From UMGS755 sp045590535 (lineage in GTDB: Bacteria; Bacillota; Clostridia; UBA1381; UBA9506): 64,000 nucleotides of DNA. Numbering within the stretch: the stretch's first letter is position 1; each line of letters opens with the position of its first letter. Both the position numbers and the translations under genes were made by a program. This document shows positions 23,373 through 31,983 of the stretch, in pieces. The notes below the pieces were generated by a model that was not told the DNA's origin, searched no databases, and saw only the letters and a program-made list of their open reading frames with translations. The stretch lies in the NCBI GenBank assembly GCA_045590535.1, contig JAZNRE010000005.1, forward strand, positions 1 through 64,000. The letters run 5' to 3'.

Positions 23373-24875
23373 ATGAAAAAAATATATATTAGCCTTTGCT
23401 TGCTTTTTTTCCTGTGCATCCCTGTAGATGCGCAGGAAACATATTCTATGGCATATTCTTTTAATGATGGCACAGCTCGGGTGGTCACAGACTTAAAATG
23501 GGGCCTTGTTGACCAGAACTTAAAAACGGTTTTAGCACCCAAATGGGACTTTTTGGGCGAGGTTTCAGAAGGTCTTCGCACTATGCGCCAAGGCACACTC
23601 TTTGGCTTTACTGATGAAAAGGGAAAGCCGGTCATCTCCCCCACTTTTGCTCATGCCGAGCCGTTTTCCCAGGGGCTTGCAGCCGTGAAAAACGAAGAGG
23701 GGCTTTGGGGCTATGTGAACACCAGCGGCAAAGTCGTTATTCCCTTTTCCTTTGAAGATGCCCACTCTTTTTCAGATGGATTGGCCCTTGTTAAGCAAGA
23801 AGGGACCTACGGATACATAAACAAAGAGGGGGACATGGCCATTGTTCCCACCTACGAAGAAGCCTATTCCTTCAGCGAAGGACTTGCCTGTGTGCGGCAA
23901 GGAGATGCTTACGGTTATATTAACACCGAAGGAGCGCTTGTGATTGCACCAAAGTTTGAGTTGGCCTTTGATTTTACAGAAGGTGCTGCCGTGGTGAAAT
24001 CCGGTCAGTACGGTGTTATTGATACCACCGGCGCATTGATAGTAAAACCCACTTGGTCACAACTTAATCCCAACATAACAAATGGTTTGATCAAAGCCAT
24101 GAAAAACGGAAAATGGGGCATTATTGACACCCTGGGCAAAGCAAGAACTTCCTTTGTTTACAATTATATTGGCGACTTTTCCGAGGGACTCTGCCCTGTG
24201 GCAACCGATGAAGGCTGGGGCTATTTGGATGCCTCCTTTTCACTTGTCCTGCCTGCCGTTTGGGAGCAAGCCACTTCTTTTTCAGAGGGATTTGCCGCAG
24301 TTTTAAAAGACGGACTTTGGGGCTATATTGACAAAAACGGCAACCCAAAAACCGATTTCTCTTATGCCTCTTGCGGTCAGGTTGTGGGCGGTTTGGCCCC
24401 TGCGAGCGACGCCAGCGGAAATTATCAATTTGTAGCAACAAAAGACTTCAGCGTTTCAAAAGAGGAACCCATAGAACCGGTTGAACCAGCTACCCCTGGC
24501 ACCTTGCTTTTGCAAATCGGGAACAAGGTTATGAAAAACGGTGAAGACAAAATCCCGTTGGATGTCGCACCCGCCATTTATGATGGTCACACTCTTCTCC
24601 CCATTCGTGCCGTTGTAGAAGCCATTGACGGTACGGTGCAATGGGATGAGGCAGAAAAGAAGGTAACCCTGCAACGAGGCGGGCACATGGTCATTTTACA
24701 TATCGACGAAACCGCCGCCTTTGTTGACGGCCGAATCACCATTCTCCCCATTGCGCCAATGATTCGCGATGGGCGCACTCTCATTCCCCTGCGTTTTGCC
24801 ACCGAATCTTTAGATTGTAATGTGGATTGGAAGCCGGAAACACAAGAAATTTATATCCAATATGAAATGCCGTGA
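23373..24875 (+). CDS. Secreted WG-repeat protein with C-terminal stalk domain
   Basis: This 500-residue exported protein has a signal peptide (~1-20, ending VDAQ). Residues ~30-350 are about seven WG-type repeats (WGYVNTSGKVVIP..., YGYINKEGDMAIVP..., WGYIDKNGNP). After a Pro/Glu linker (EEPIEPVEPATPG) there is a copper-amine-oxidase-N-like stalk domain (~385-500; LLPIRAVVEAIDGTVQWD and LIPLRFATESLDCNVDW). WG repeats are thought to be beta-structured binding modules. The stalk may mediate surface display or assembly, as in the protein at 9092. GGAG lies 9 nt before the ATG; it is a monocistronic unit. Confidence 0.85.
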   Translation: MKKIYISLCLLFFLCIPVDAQETYSMAYSFNDGTARVVTDLKWGLVDQNLKTVLAPKWDFLGEVSEGLRTMRQGTLFGFTDEKGKPVISPTFAHAEPFSQGLAAVKNEEGLWGYVNTSGKVVIPFSFEDAHSFSDGLALVKQEGTYGYINKEGDMAIVPTYEEAYSFSEGLACVRQGDAYGYINTEGALVIAPKFELAFDFTEGAAVVKSGQYGVIDTTGALIVKPTWSQLNPNITNGLIKAMKNGKWGIIDTLGKARTSFVYNYIGDFSEGLCPVATDEGWGYLDASFSLVLPAVWEQATSFSEGFAAVLKDGLWGYIDKNGNPKTDFSYASCGQVVGGLAPASDASGNYQFVATKDFSVSKEEPIEPVEPATPGTLLLQIGNKVMKNGEDKIPLDVAPAIYDGHTLLPIRAVVEAIDGTVQWDEAEKKVTLQRGGHMVILHIDETAAFVDGRITILPIAPMIRDGRTLIPLRFATESLDCNVDWKPETQEIYIQYEMP

Positions 24876-24880
24876 AATCC

Positions 24881-24909
24881 TTGACAAATAAAGGAAAAAC
24901 CATTATACT
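24881..24909 (+). promoter_or_regulatory. Sigma-A promoter of galE
   Basis: TTGACA (24881-24886), a 17-nt spacer and TATACT (24904-24909). It overlaps nothing but the 3' flank of the WG-repeat gene and sits 39 nt ahead of the ATG. Confidence 0.8.
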
Positions 24910-24947
24910 AATAGGTAAGAAAATATCACCTTTAGGAGTTGAAAATT

Positions 24948-25955
24948 ATGTCAATTTTAGTCACCGGCGGCGCCGGTTTTATTGGTTCACACACTTGTGT
25001 TGAGCTTTTGGAAAACGGGTATGACATTGTTGTTTTAGACAACTTTCTTAATTCAAAGCCCGAATCTTTAAAACGCGTTAAACAGATTACAGGTAAAGAT
25101 TTTAAGTTCTATGAAACAGACCTGTTAGACCGTGAGGGTTTAGAAACCATTTTTAGCGAAAACAAAATTGATGCCGTTATCCATTTTGCCGGCCTTAAAG
25201 CTGTTGGCGAATCGGTACAAAAGCCCCTGTGGTATTATCACAATAACTTAACAGGCACCTTCCTTTTGTGTGAAACCATGGCAAAATATAATGTTAAGAA
25301 GCTGGTTTTCTCATCCTCGGCTACCGTTTATGGCAATCCTGCTTCTGTTCCCATTCGTGAGGACTTCCCCCTTTCAACCACCAATCCCTATGGCAGCACA
25401 AAGCTGATGATTGAAAACATTCTGCGTGACTTGTGTGTGCCCGACAAAGATTGGAGCATTGCGCTTCTTCGTTATTTTAATCCCATTGGCGCTCACGAAT
25501 CCGGTTTGATTGGCGAAGACCCCAACGGCATCCCCAACAACCTGATGCCTTATGTGGCCCAGGTTGCAGCCGGCAAGCTTGAAATTCTCAGCGTATTTGG
25601 TGACGACTATGACACAAAAGACGGCACCGGCGTTCGCGATTACATTCATGTGGTTGACCTGGCGCGTGGTCATATTAAAGCCGTTGAAAGAGTTATGGCC
25701 ACAAAGGGCATCGATGCCTATAACCTGGGAACAGGCCATGGCTACAGCGTGCTTGAAATGGTAAATGCTTTCTCAAGTGTTAATGGTGTTAATGTGCCTT
25801 ATAAAATTGCACCTCGTCGTTCCGGCGACATTGCTGAATGCTATGCTGACCCCAAAAAAGCCAAAGAGCTTCTTGGTTGGGAAGCCCAGTTTGGTCTTGA
25901 AAAAATGTGCAAAGACGCCTGGAACTTCATGGTGAAAAACCCCAACGGACTATAA
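24948..25955 (+). CDS. galE: UDP-glucose 4-epimerase
   Basis: This 335-residue short-chain dehydrogenase-fold enzyme interconverts UDP-glucose and UDP-galactose. It has the NAD-binding TGGAGFIGSH (residues 6-15), catalytic Ser in SSSATVYG, the YxxxK pair in YGSTK (~146-150), and the family signatures GTGVRDYIHVVDLA and APRRSGDIAECYADP. The length is typical. ATG 24948 is preceded by AGGAG at 9 nt; a TTG at 24939 is in frame but too close to the site. It is a single-gene unit ending in a strong terminator. Confidence 0.95.
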   Translation: MSILVTGGAGFIGSHTCVELLENGYDIVVLDNFLNSKPESLKRVKQITGKDFKFYETDLLDREGLETIFSENKIDAVIHFAGLKAVGESVQKPLWYYHNNLTGTFLLCETMAKYNVKKLVFSSSATVYGNPASVPIREDFPLSTTNPYGSTKLMIENILRDLCVPDKDWSIALLRYFNPIGAHESGLIGEDPNGIPNNLMPYVAQVAAGKLEILSVFGDDYDTKDGTGVRDYIHVVDLARGHIKAVERVMATKGIDAYNLGTGHGYSVLEMVNAFSSVNGVNVPYKIAPRRSGDIAECYADPKKAKELLGWEAQFGLEKMCKDAWNFMVKNPNGL

Positions 25956-25974
25956 AATATGACATAAAAAATAT

Positions 25975-26006
25975 CCACCCGCTATATGCGGGTGGGTTTT
26001 ATTTTT
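25975..26006 (+). terminator. Terminator of galE
   Basis: An 8-bp G/C-rich stem CCACCCGC / GCGGGTGG (25975-25995, 5-nt loop) followed by GTTTTATTTTT. Confidence 0.9.
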
Positions 26007-26104
26007 GGGTATAGCCCTAATGCTGCCGGCGGCACTACATTAGCGTTTTTTATTGGCCTGCCAGCCATGCAACTGTTACTTACTACCCATAAATGGGTTT
26101 TTTT
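26007..26104 (+). ncRNA. Candidate structured small RNA with its own terminator
   Basis: This stretch reads as three consecutive hairpins on the plus strand. First is CTAATG-C-TGCC...GGCA...CATTAG (26017-26043), a branched stem. Second is TTGGC...GCC..CAA (26053-26072). Third is ACCCAT-AA-ATGGGT followed by seven T (26085-26104), a textbook rho-independent terminator. There is no plausible reading frame, and the previous terminator already ends galE, so the extra structure needs another explanation. No clear promoter precedes it. It could be a small RNA, a processed galE 3' end, or a repeat family member. Confidence 0.35.
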
Positions 26105-26112
26105 ACGCAAGT

Positions 26113-26130
26113 CTTCCCCTTGAGGGGAAG
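26113..26130. repeat. Short palindrome
   Basis: CTTCCCCT-TG-AGGGGAAG is a perfect 8-bp inverted repeat. It resembles cores of clostridial intergenic palindromic repeats. No gene is seen between it and 26190. Confidence 0.4.
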
Positions 26131-26190
26131 GCTTTGTTTGTTGATTAACCTTTATTGAACCACAGAACAATCGCGTGAGTTTCGTTATAC

Positions 26191-26232
26191 AAAAAAGCCT
26201 GCATCCATCAATTCGGATGCAGGCTTATTTTT
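26191..26232. terminator. Terminator after the PrsA-like gene
   Basis: A 12-bp stem AAGCCTGCATCC / GGATGCAGGCTT (26195-26226) has an A-run on the left and TATTTTT on the right. It ends the leftward operon whose last gene stops at 26245 and could work in both directions. Confidence 0.85.
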
Positions 26233-26244
26233 ACGCTTCACTTA

Positions 26245-27294
26245 TTATTTAACTTTAATGCCGTTAATAACACTTTGACGAATTTCAACGGTCATTTCGG
26301 GTTTAAAGGCATCAATCACGGCGTTATATTTATCCTGGGAAAGAACAGCTGTGATGTTTTCTTTCGCCGTTTCGTAGTCTGTACCACTTGTGGGCAGGGC
26401 ATACTTTTTAATGATGTGCCAACCAAAGCTGGTTTCCACCAAATCAGAAACTTCGCCAACGGCCAAAGCATAGGCTGCATCTTCAAATTCTGCAACCATG
26501 GTGCCCTTTGTGAAGGTATAACCCTGGGGACTTTCTTCCATGCCGGGGTCTTCGCCATAGTCACGAACTAAAGAATCAAAGTTTGCGCCGGCTTTTGCCT
26601 TTTGCAGAACTTCGGCCGCTTTTGCCTGCTGTGATGCTTTATAGGCTTCGGCGGCAACTGCCTTTTCTTCGGCTGAAAGCTCTTCTCCGCTTTCAGCAGC
26701 GCTTTCATCAGTGTTGCCGATTAACACATGCTTAACATGAACATATTCCTGCTCATAGGCCGCTTTAATCTCAGCATCGGTGGGCACAAGAGCATCGGGA
26801 TTTTGGGCGTTATATTCTGCTGCATACATGCTGGCTAAAGTTGTTTTGCACAGCATGTCGATGAGCTGCTGGTCAGAAAGACCGGTAAAATCTTTAATGT
26901 AATCAACCTGTGCTTTTTGCTCTGCTTCTGTGCTTTTAATCATAGCACGAATTTGTGAAAGATCAGCTGCGGGAATGCTAAGACCACTTTCTTCTGCCTT
27001 AATGCAGGCAATTTCAACACGAACAGCCTCTTCCAAAGCACGCTTTTTGGCAAGCTCGCTAGCTTTTTCGCCGTCAATTTCTGCATTCCAGAAGCCTTCA
27101 GCATCCTGAGTGCCGGATTCAGCCAACATTTGCTGTTTTACATTTTCCAAATAATACATGTATTCAGCCTTGGTGATAACACGACCGTTAACGGTTGCAA
27201 TTTCTTTGGAAATTTGAAGCTTACCGCAACCTGCCATGGTAAACAAAAGGGCGAATACGCAAACAAGTGCAGCAATTTTTTTCATCTTTTTCAT
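26245..27294 (-). CDS. PpiC-type peptidyl-prolyl isomerase lipoprotein, PrsA-like
   Basis: This 349-residue protein has a lipoprotein signal (FTMAGC, Cys23), an N-terminal SurA/PrsA helical chaperone region (EIATVNGRVITKAEYMYYLE, ~30-200) and a parvulin domain (~190-315; VKHVLIGNTDE, DYGEDPGMEESPQGYTFTKG, SFGWHIIKKY). Family members assist folding of secreted proteins at the outer face of the membrane. A charged insertion (ESAAESGEELSAEEKAVAAEAYKA, read in pieces) lies inside the parvulin domain. GGAG precedes the ATG at 8 nt. A sigma-A promoter lies within the mfd 3' end, so it can be made independently of mfd. Confidence 0.9.
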   Translation of the reverse strand: MKKMKKIAALVCVFALLFTMAGCGKLQISKEIATVNGRVITKAEYMYYLENVKQQMLAESGTQDAEGFWNAEIDGEKASELAKKRALEEAVRVEIACIKAEESGLSIPAADLSQIRAMIKSTEAEQKAQVDYIKDFTGLSDQQLIDMLCKTTLASMYAAEYNAQNPDALVPTDAEIKAAYEQEYVHVKHVLIGNTDESAAESGEELSAEEKAVAAEAYKASQQAKAAEVLQKAKAGANFDSLVRDYGEDPGMEESPQGYTFTKGTMVAEFEDAAYALAVGEVSDLVETSFGWHIIKKYALPTSGTDYETAKENITAVLSQDKYNAVIDAFKPEMTVEIRQSVINGIKVK

Positions 27295-27377
27295 GTTTAA
27301 CACTCCTTTTTGTCAATTTATCTGATGAATCGACAAGTTTTAAATGAAAACTGTGTCTGTACATACCTAACAAGATT

Positions 27378-27406
27378 ATTATACACTACTTTTCTTCGTT
27401 GCGCAA
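27378..27406 (-). promoter_or_regulatory. Sigma-A promoter of the PrsA-like gene
   Basis: Minus strand: TTGCGC (27401-27406), a 17-nt spacer, TATAAT (27378-27383). It overlaps the last codons of mfd and gives the chaperone its own transcription. Confidence 0.6.
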
Positions 27407-30400
27407 GTCTTTAAAGGTCTGTAACAAACTTTTAATACAGCCTGCAACAGCTTTTTTATCCGCCTCTGTCATGCGATAGGCAAAATAAGGCTTTTTACCG
27501 GCTGAAAGCAAAATCCGGCCCTGGTATTTACCAATTAAATCTGCAATTTCTGCCGGATTAAAGGTATCCTTAAAATAGAAAAGAATGCTGCCGTCTTTGG
27601 CGGTTATCTGTGAAATGCCCACCTCTTTTGCAAGGGCACGGCTTTGGGCGGCCAACAAAAGATTGCCCACACAGGCCGGATAATCACCAAAACGGTCGAT
27701 GAGTTCTTCCGTTGTGATGCGCACATCTTCTTCTGAACTGATGGCACCAATTTTTTTATAAAATTCAAGGCGCAAACGGTGGCTGCGAATGTAGGTGGCC
27801 GGAATGTAGGCATCCGCCTCAAAGTCAAGCTGCGGCTCCCACTCTTCAGCTGTAGCCGCACGCCCCTGCAGCTCATTCACGCTCTCTTCAAGCAAGCGGC
27901 AATACATGTCATAACCAACAGTTTCCATGTGTCCGTGCTGCTCGGCACCCAGCAAATTGCCCGCACCTCTGATTTCCAAATCCCGCATGGCAATTTTAAA
28001 GCCCGAGCCAAACTCCGTAAATTCACGAATGGCCGAAAGGCGCTTCACTGCCTCTTCCCGCAGGGATTTATTCCGCTGATAGGTGAGATAACAATAGGCA
28101 CGGCGGTTGCTGCGACCAACACGCCCCCTGAGCTGATAGAGCTGCGAAAGACCAAGCCGGTCGGCATCTTCGATAATCATGGTATTAACATTTTGAATGT
28201 CAAGTCCTGTTTCAATAATGGTGGTGCAAACCAAAATGTCAATTTCGCCGTTTTGCATGGTCAGCATAACATCCTCAAGCTCTTCCGGGTCCATCTGTCC
28301 GTGAGCAAACCGGATGCGAGCTTCCGGCAATGCCGCCTGCAGCCTTCTGGCACAAGAGGCAATGCTCTGGGTTTGATTGTGAAGATAATAAACCTGGCCC
28401 CCACGGGAGAGTTCCTTTTTAATAGCATCTTCTAAAATAACGGGATTATACTCAACCACATAGGTGGACACAGGATAGCGGTCTTGGGGCGGTTCCGAAA
28501 GCAGGCTCATGTCTTTAATGTTGACCATAGACATGTGCAGAGTTCGGGGAATGGGCGTTGCCGACAGAGTGAGCACATCCACATTGTTTTTCATTTCTTT
28601 AATGCGTTCTTTGTGGCGCACACCAAACCGCTGCTCTTCGTCAATGACCAAAAGACCTAAATCACGGAACTTAATCTCCTGACCCAAAAGCTTATGGGTG
28701 CCAATGACAATATCGGTTTCGCCGGTTTTGAGCCGCCTTATGATGGCCGCCTGTTCCTTTGCTGGCACCAAGCGGCTCAAAAGCTCAACTTTAACAGGAA
28801 AATGCCGCATGCGGTTTGTAAAAGTGTTATAGTGCTGCAACGCAAGCACGGTTGTGGGCGCTAAATACGCCACCTGCTTTGAATCCTGAACAGCTTTAAA
28901 AGCAGCCCGCAAGGCAACCTCTGTTTTGCCATAGCCCACATCACCGCAAAGGAGACGGTCCATGGGACGCTCACTTTCCATATCGGCTTTGACCTCAGAG
29001 ATGGCGGTCAGCTGGTCCTCTGTTTCTTCATAGGGGAAATGGTCTTCAAATTCTTTTTGCCAGGCGGTATCAGGGCTGTAGGCATAGCCGGTGCTCGCCT
29101 GTCGTGCGGCGTAAAGGGCGATTAAGCCCTGGGCCATTTCCATGGTTGATTTTTTAACCTTGGCTTTTTGACGGGCAAAATCAGCACCGCCCATTTTAGA
29201 TAATCGGACACGAGCCTCTTTGCCAATATATTTCTGCAAAAGCTCAAGCTGGTCGCAGGGAACATATAAAAAGTCATCCCCTGCATATTTAATCTTTAAA
29301 TAATCTTTATAATGTCCCTCCACTGTCAGGGTATCAAGACCCACATATTGTCCTATGCCGTGAGTGGCATGCACAACAAAATCGCCAATGTCTAAATCGT
29401 CAAAGCTTTTTAGCTTATTGCCTCGTGCCGCTTTTTTCCGGCGGGCACGCTTGGATTCACGGCCAAAAATTTCGCCCTCTGCAATTAAGACAAAACGACA
29501 ATTGGGGTAAGAAAAGCCCTTTTTAATAGCACCCTCTGTAACCAAAATTTTCCCTGCTGCCGCTTCGTTTGGGTCAGAGGCTAAAAACACCGGCAACTCT
29601 CTATCTGAAAATTCTCTGAAAAGCGCCTCACACTGCAGCTTGCTGGTTGCCGCAACCACAACCGCAAAGCCTTCAGAAAGCCAATTTTCCAAATCGGCAT
29701 AAAGCATATCACGATGACCGGAATAGGTATTGATGCCATGGCTGGTCACATTAACTGACATGGCCGGTCGATAGTCGCCGGTGGATTGGGGCAATGTGAA
29801 AAGCCCCACAAAGGGGTGACACAGCAGCTCTTTTAACACTTTGCCGTAATCATGAATATAGGCCTCTTTCGCCTCTTCAATAACGCCTTTTTCCAAAAGC
29901 GCCGTCACCGTTTCGCCAATATCCCACAAATATCCCTCGGCGCGCTCAGAGATGCGGGCGGGTTCGTTATAGAAAACCGGCATATCCGGGGATATATAAT
30001 CCGTCACGCAGGGGTGACCCGTTTGGTGGGAAAGCTGTTCCTTCGCCGCCTCAATCCGCACAGAAGAAAGCCGCTGAATGGAAGTTTGCATAATGGGGTC
30101 AAATTCACGGACTGAATCAATTTCATCACCGAAAAACTCGATACGGTATGGGTTTTCTGCCGAGGGTGGATATACATCAATAATGCCGCCACGAACGGAA
30201 AACTGACCCTTTGCCTCCACCATTTCTTCACGGACATAGCCTAAAGCTTCCAGTTCTTCTAAAAGCCGTTCGGTTTCATAGGTGCCCCCATCTTGGAGGG
30301 TAATGCGGGACTGTTTAAAAGCCTTAAAATCGGCAGCAAACTGCAAAAGAGCATCCACTCCCAAAACAAAAAAGGCACCCTCGCCCTCTTCTGCCAAACG

Positions 30401-30724
30401 GCCCAAAGCCGCTAAGCGCTGCGCTTCCAACTCGTTGCTTTTTGCATCAACCCGATAATATTCAATTTCTTTTGAAGGGTAATAGATAGGCTCACAACCG
30501 GCAAAAAAAGCAAGGTCTTCACAAAAACGGCGTGCTGTGTAATCACTGTCACAAACCACCATGGCGCCTTTTTGTTTTTGAGCGCACAAAGAGGCGGCCA
30601 ACTGCGCTTTCGCCTGGTCTGTCAACCCGGTGACAGACAAGGGCAGTTGACCTTTACAAAAGGCGGTTTCTAAAGTTTTCCACTCACTGTGAGCTGATAA
30701 AATTGCTTCAAACAAAACCTTCAC
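27386..30724 (-). CDS. mfd: Transcription-repair coupling factor
   Basis: This 1112-residue protein, slightly shorter than the usual ~1150, releases RNA polymerase stalled at DNA lesions and recruits UvrA. It has an N-terminal UvrB-like module (~1-330; EIEYYRVDAKS and VDVYPPSAENPYRIEFFGDE), a RID/CarD-like domain (~455-530; FDDLDIGDFVVHATHGIGQYVG), then translocase motifs: LLCGDVGYGKTEVA, VIDEEQRFG, LSATPIPRTL, GRVGRS (~560-930). The C-terminal TRCF domain closes it. The start is GTG 30724 with only a weak ribosome site. It follows pth by 25 nt in the same unit. Confidence 0.95.
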   Translation of the reverse strand: MKVLFEAILSAHSEWKTLETAFCKGQLPLSVTGLTDQAKAQLAASLCAQKQKGAMVVCDSDYTARRFCEDLAFFAGCEPIYYPSKEIEYYRVDAKSNELEAQRLAALGRLAEEGEGAFFVLGVDALLQFAADFKAFKQSRITLQDGGTYETERLLEELEALGYVREEMVEAKGQFSVRGGIIDVYPPSAENPYRIEFFGDEIDSVREFDPIMQTSIQRLSSVRIEAAKEQLSHQTGHPCVTDYISPDMPVFYNEPARISERAEGYLWDIGETVTALLEKGVIEEAKEAYIHDYGKVLKELLCHPFVGLFTLPQSTGDYRPAMSVNVTSHGINTYSGHRDMLYADLENWLSEGFAVVVAATSKLQCEALFREFSDRELPVFLASDPNEAAAGKILVTEGAIKKGFSYPNCRFVLIAEGEIFGRESKRARRKKAARGNKLKSFDDLDIGDFVVHATHGIGQYVGLDTLTVEGHYKDYLKIKYAGDDFLYVPCDQLELLQKYIGKEARVRLSKMGGADFARQKAKVKKSTMEMAQGLIALYAARQASTGYAYSPDTAWQKEFEDHFPYEETEDQLTAISEVKADMESERPMDRLLCGDVGYGKTEVALRAAFKAVQDSKQVAYLAPTTVLALQHYNTFTNRMRHFPVKVELLSRLVPAKEQAAIIRRLKTGETDIVIGTHKLLGQEIKFRDLGLLVIDEEQRFGVRHKERIKEMKNNVDVLTLSATPIPRTLHMSMVNIKDMSLLSEPPQDRYPVSTYVVEYNPVILEDAIKKELSRGGQVYYLHNQTQSIASCARRLQAALPEARIRFAHGQMDPEELEDVMLTMQNGEIDILVCTTIIETGLDIQNVNTMIIEDADRLGLSQLYQLRGRVGRSNRRAYCYLTYQRNKSLREEAVKRLSAIREFTEFGSGFKIAMRDLEIRGAGNLLGAEQHGHMETVGYDMYCRLLEESVNELQGRAATAEEWEPQLDFEADAYIPATYIRSHRLRLEFYKKIGAISSEEDVRITTEELIDRFGDYPACVGNLLLAAQSRALAKEVGISQITAKDGSILFYFKDTFNPAEIADLIGKYQGRILLSAGKKPYFAYRMTEADKKAVAGCIKSLLQTFKDLRNEEK

Positions 30725-30749
30725 ACCGTTTCTTTTACCATAATGGTTA

Positions 30750-31313
30750 TTACTTGCCGTTAAAACGGTTCATGGCACTTTGCACGCCTCGTTCCATAAT
30801 TTCTTCAACCATGTCGGGGACTGAGTCCACCGCTTTGGACAGGGTTTTAACTTCCTCATCGGTAAATTTCGATAAAACCCAATCGGCCAAATCATAGTTC
30901 TCGGGCTTTTGCCCAACACCCAAACGAATCCGGGGGAAATTATCACTGTGCAAATGATAAATAAGCGATTTCATACCGTTGTGGCCGCCGTCTGAACCCT
31001 TGGGGCGAATGCGGATGCGACCTGTGTCTAAATTTACATCATCATAAATAACAATAATATTTTCAGGGGGCACCTTGTAAAACCGGGCGATTTCACCCAC
31101 GCTCTCACCGGAAAGATTGACAAAGGTTTGGGGTTTTACCAGCAAAACCCGTTCCCCCTTGTGCTGACCCTCGCCGATCAGCGCTTTGTGTTTAATCTTC
31201 TGAATGGGAATGTTCCAGGCTGCCGACAAAAAATCTAAACTAATAAAGCCAATGTTGTGCTTTGTGTTTTCATATTGCCGTCCCGGATTTCCAATGCCTA
31301 CAATAATATACAT
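30750..31313 (-). CDS. pth: Peptidyl-tRNA hydrolase
   Basis: This 187-residue enzyme recycles peptidyl-tRNA by cleaving the ester bond. Conserved parts are VGIGNPGRQYENTKHNIGF (with the catalytic His in KHN), LLVKPQTFVNLSGESV, the catalytic Asp in IVIYDDVNLDTGRIRIRPKGSDGGHNGMKSL (read in parts), and FPRIRLGVGQKP. The length is normal. GCAGGAGG precedes the ATG. It is between the TrmR-like gene and mfd; pth-mfd adjacency is common in Firmicutes. Confidence 0.95.
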   Translation of the reverse strand: MYIIVGIGNPGRQYENTKHNIGFISLDFLSAAWNIPIQKIKHKALIGEGQHKGERVLLVKPQTFVNLSGESVGEIARFYKVPPENIIVIYDDVNLDTGRIRIRPKGSDGGHNGMKSLIYHLHSDNFPRIRLGVGQKPENYDLADWVLSKFTDEEVKTLSKAVDSVPDMVEEIMERGVQSAMNRFNGK

Positions 31314-31325
31314 AGTTGCCTCCTG

Positions 31326-31976
31326 CTACTCTCTTATCAAGGTGACGGCCACGCCGTCACCCACCGATAAAACGGTTGTATGAAACTTTGGGTTGTGACA
31401 TAAAAATGAGAGATAGTCCCGCATGGCACGAACGCCTGTGCGGTGCTTGTGCTCCGGTTCGCCGGGCATGGCCGTGCGACCGCCATAGAGCACATTATCT
31501 GTCACAATTAAGCCGCCTGCCGCCACTTTGGGCAGTGCCAAATCAAAAAATCGCTGACTGGCACCTTTGGCTGCATCAATAAACACCATATCAAACCCCG
31601 GTTCAAGACCTTCTATAATTTCTTCAGCATCCCCGCAAATGGGTTTGATTTTATCCAAAGCCCCAAACTGCCTGAAGTTTTGCCTTGCCAGCAAAAATCG
31701 TTCCTCGTCTTTTTCAATAGTAATAATGCGGGCGGTTTTGCCGGAGCCTTCATACATGGTGAGGGCAGAATATCCCGCTGCCGTTCCAATCTCCAAAACC
31801 CGCTTGGGATGATGGATGGCGGCTAAAAGATATAAAAGTCTTGCTGTGGGCGCCGTTGCCGCTGGAATATTTTCTTTGCGACAAAAGTCCTCAAGTTCAC
31901 GCAAAAAGCCGTCCTCCGGCATTTGAAGGGCGTTTAAATATTCTTCAATATAAGGGTATGTAATTTGATTATCCAT
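31326..31976 (-). CDS. O-methyltransferase, YrrM/TrmR-like
   Basis: This 216-residue class I methyltransferase of the COG4122/catechol-OMT-like branch has VLEIGTAAGYSALTMYEG (SAM loop, ~65-82), TIEKDEERFLLARQN, MVFIDAAKGASQRFFD (Asp metal ligand) and LIVTDNVLYGGRT (second metal ligand pair). In Bacillus the YrrM homologue TrmR methylates 5-hydroxyuridine at the tRNA wobble position; this gene may do the same, but small-molecule O-methyltransferases look alike. It starts 7 nt after recD2 stops, with its ribosome site in the recD2 end. Confidence 0.85.
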   Translation of the reverse strand: MDNQITYPYIEEYLNALQMPEDGFLRELEDFCRKENIPAATAPTARLLYLLAAIHHPKRVLEIGTAAGYSALTMYEGSGKTARIITIEKDEERFLLARQNFRQFGALDKIKPICGDAEEIIEGLEPGFDMVFIDAAKGASQRFFDLALPKVAAGGLIVTDNVLYGGRTAMPGEPEHKHRTGVRAMRDYLSFLCHNPKFHTTVLSVGDGVAVTLIRE

Positions 31977-31983
31977 TATTCTG

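Noticed and set aside
25982..26170. A 62-codon leftward frame over the structured element after galE
   Set aside because: It spans the galE terminator stem, the three-hairpin element and a palindrome, with no good ribosome site. The sequence is better explained by RNA structure or a repeat.
27779..28435. A 218-codon open frame on the plus strand inside mfd
   Set aside because: It is antisense to conserved helicase motifs of mfd, has no ribosome site, and its translation shows no family features. It is a shadow of mfd codon usage.
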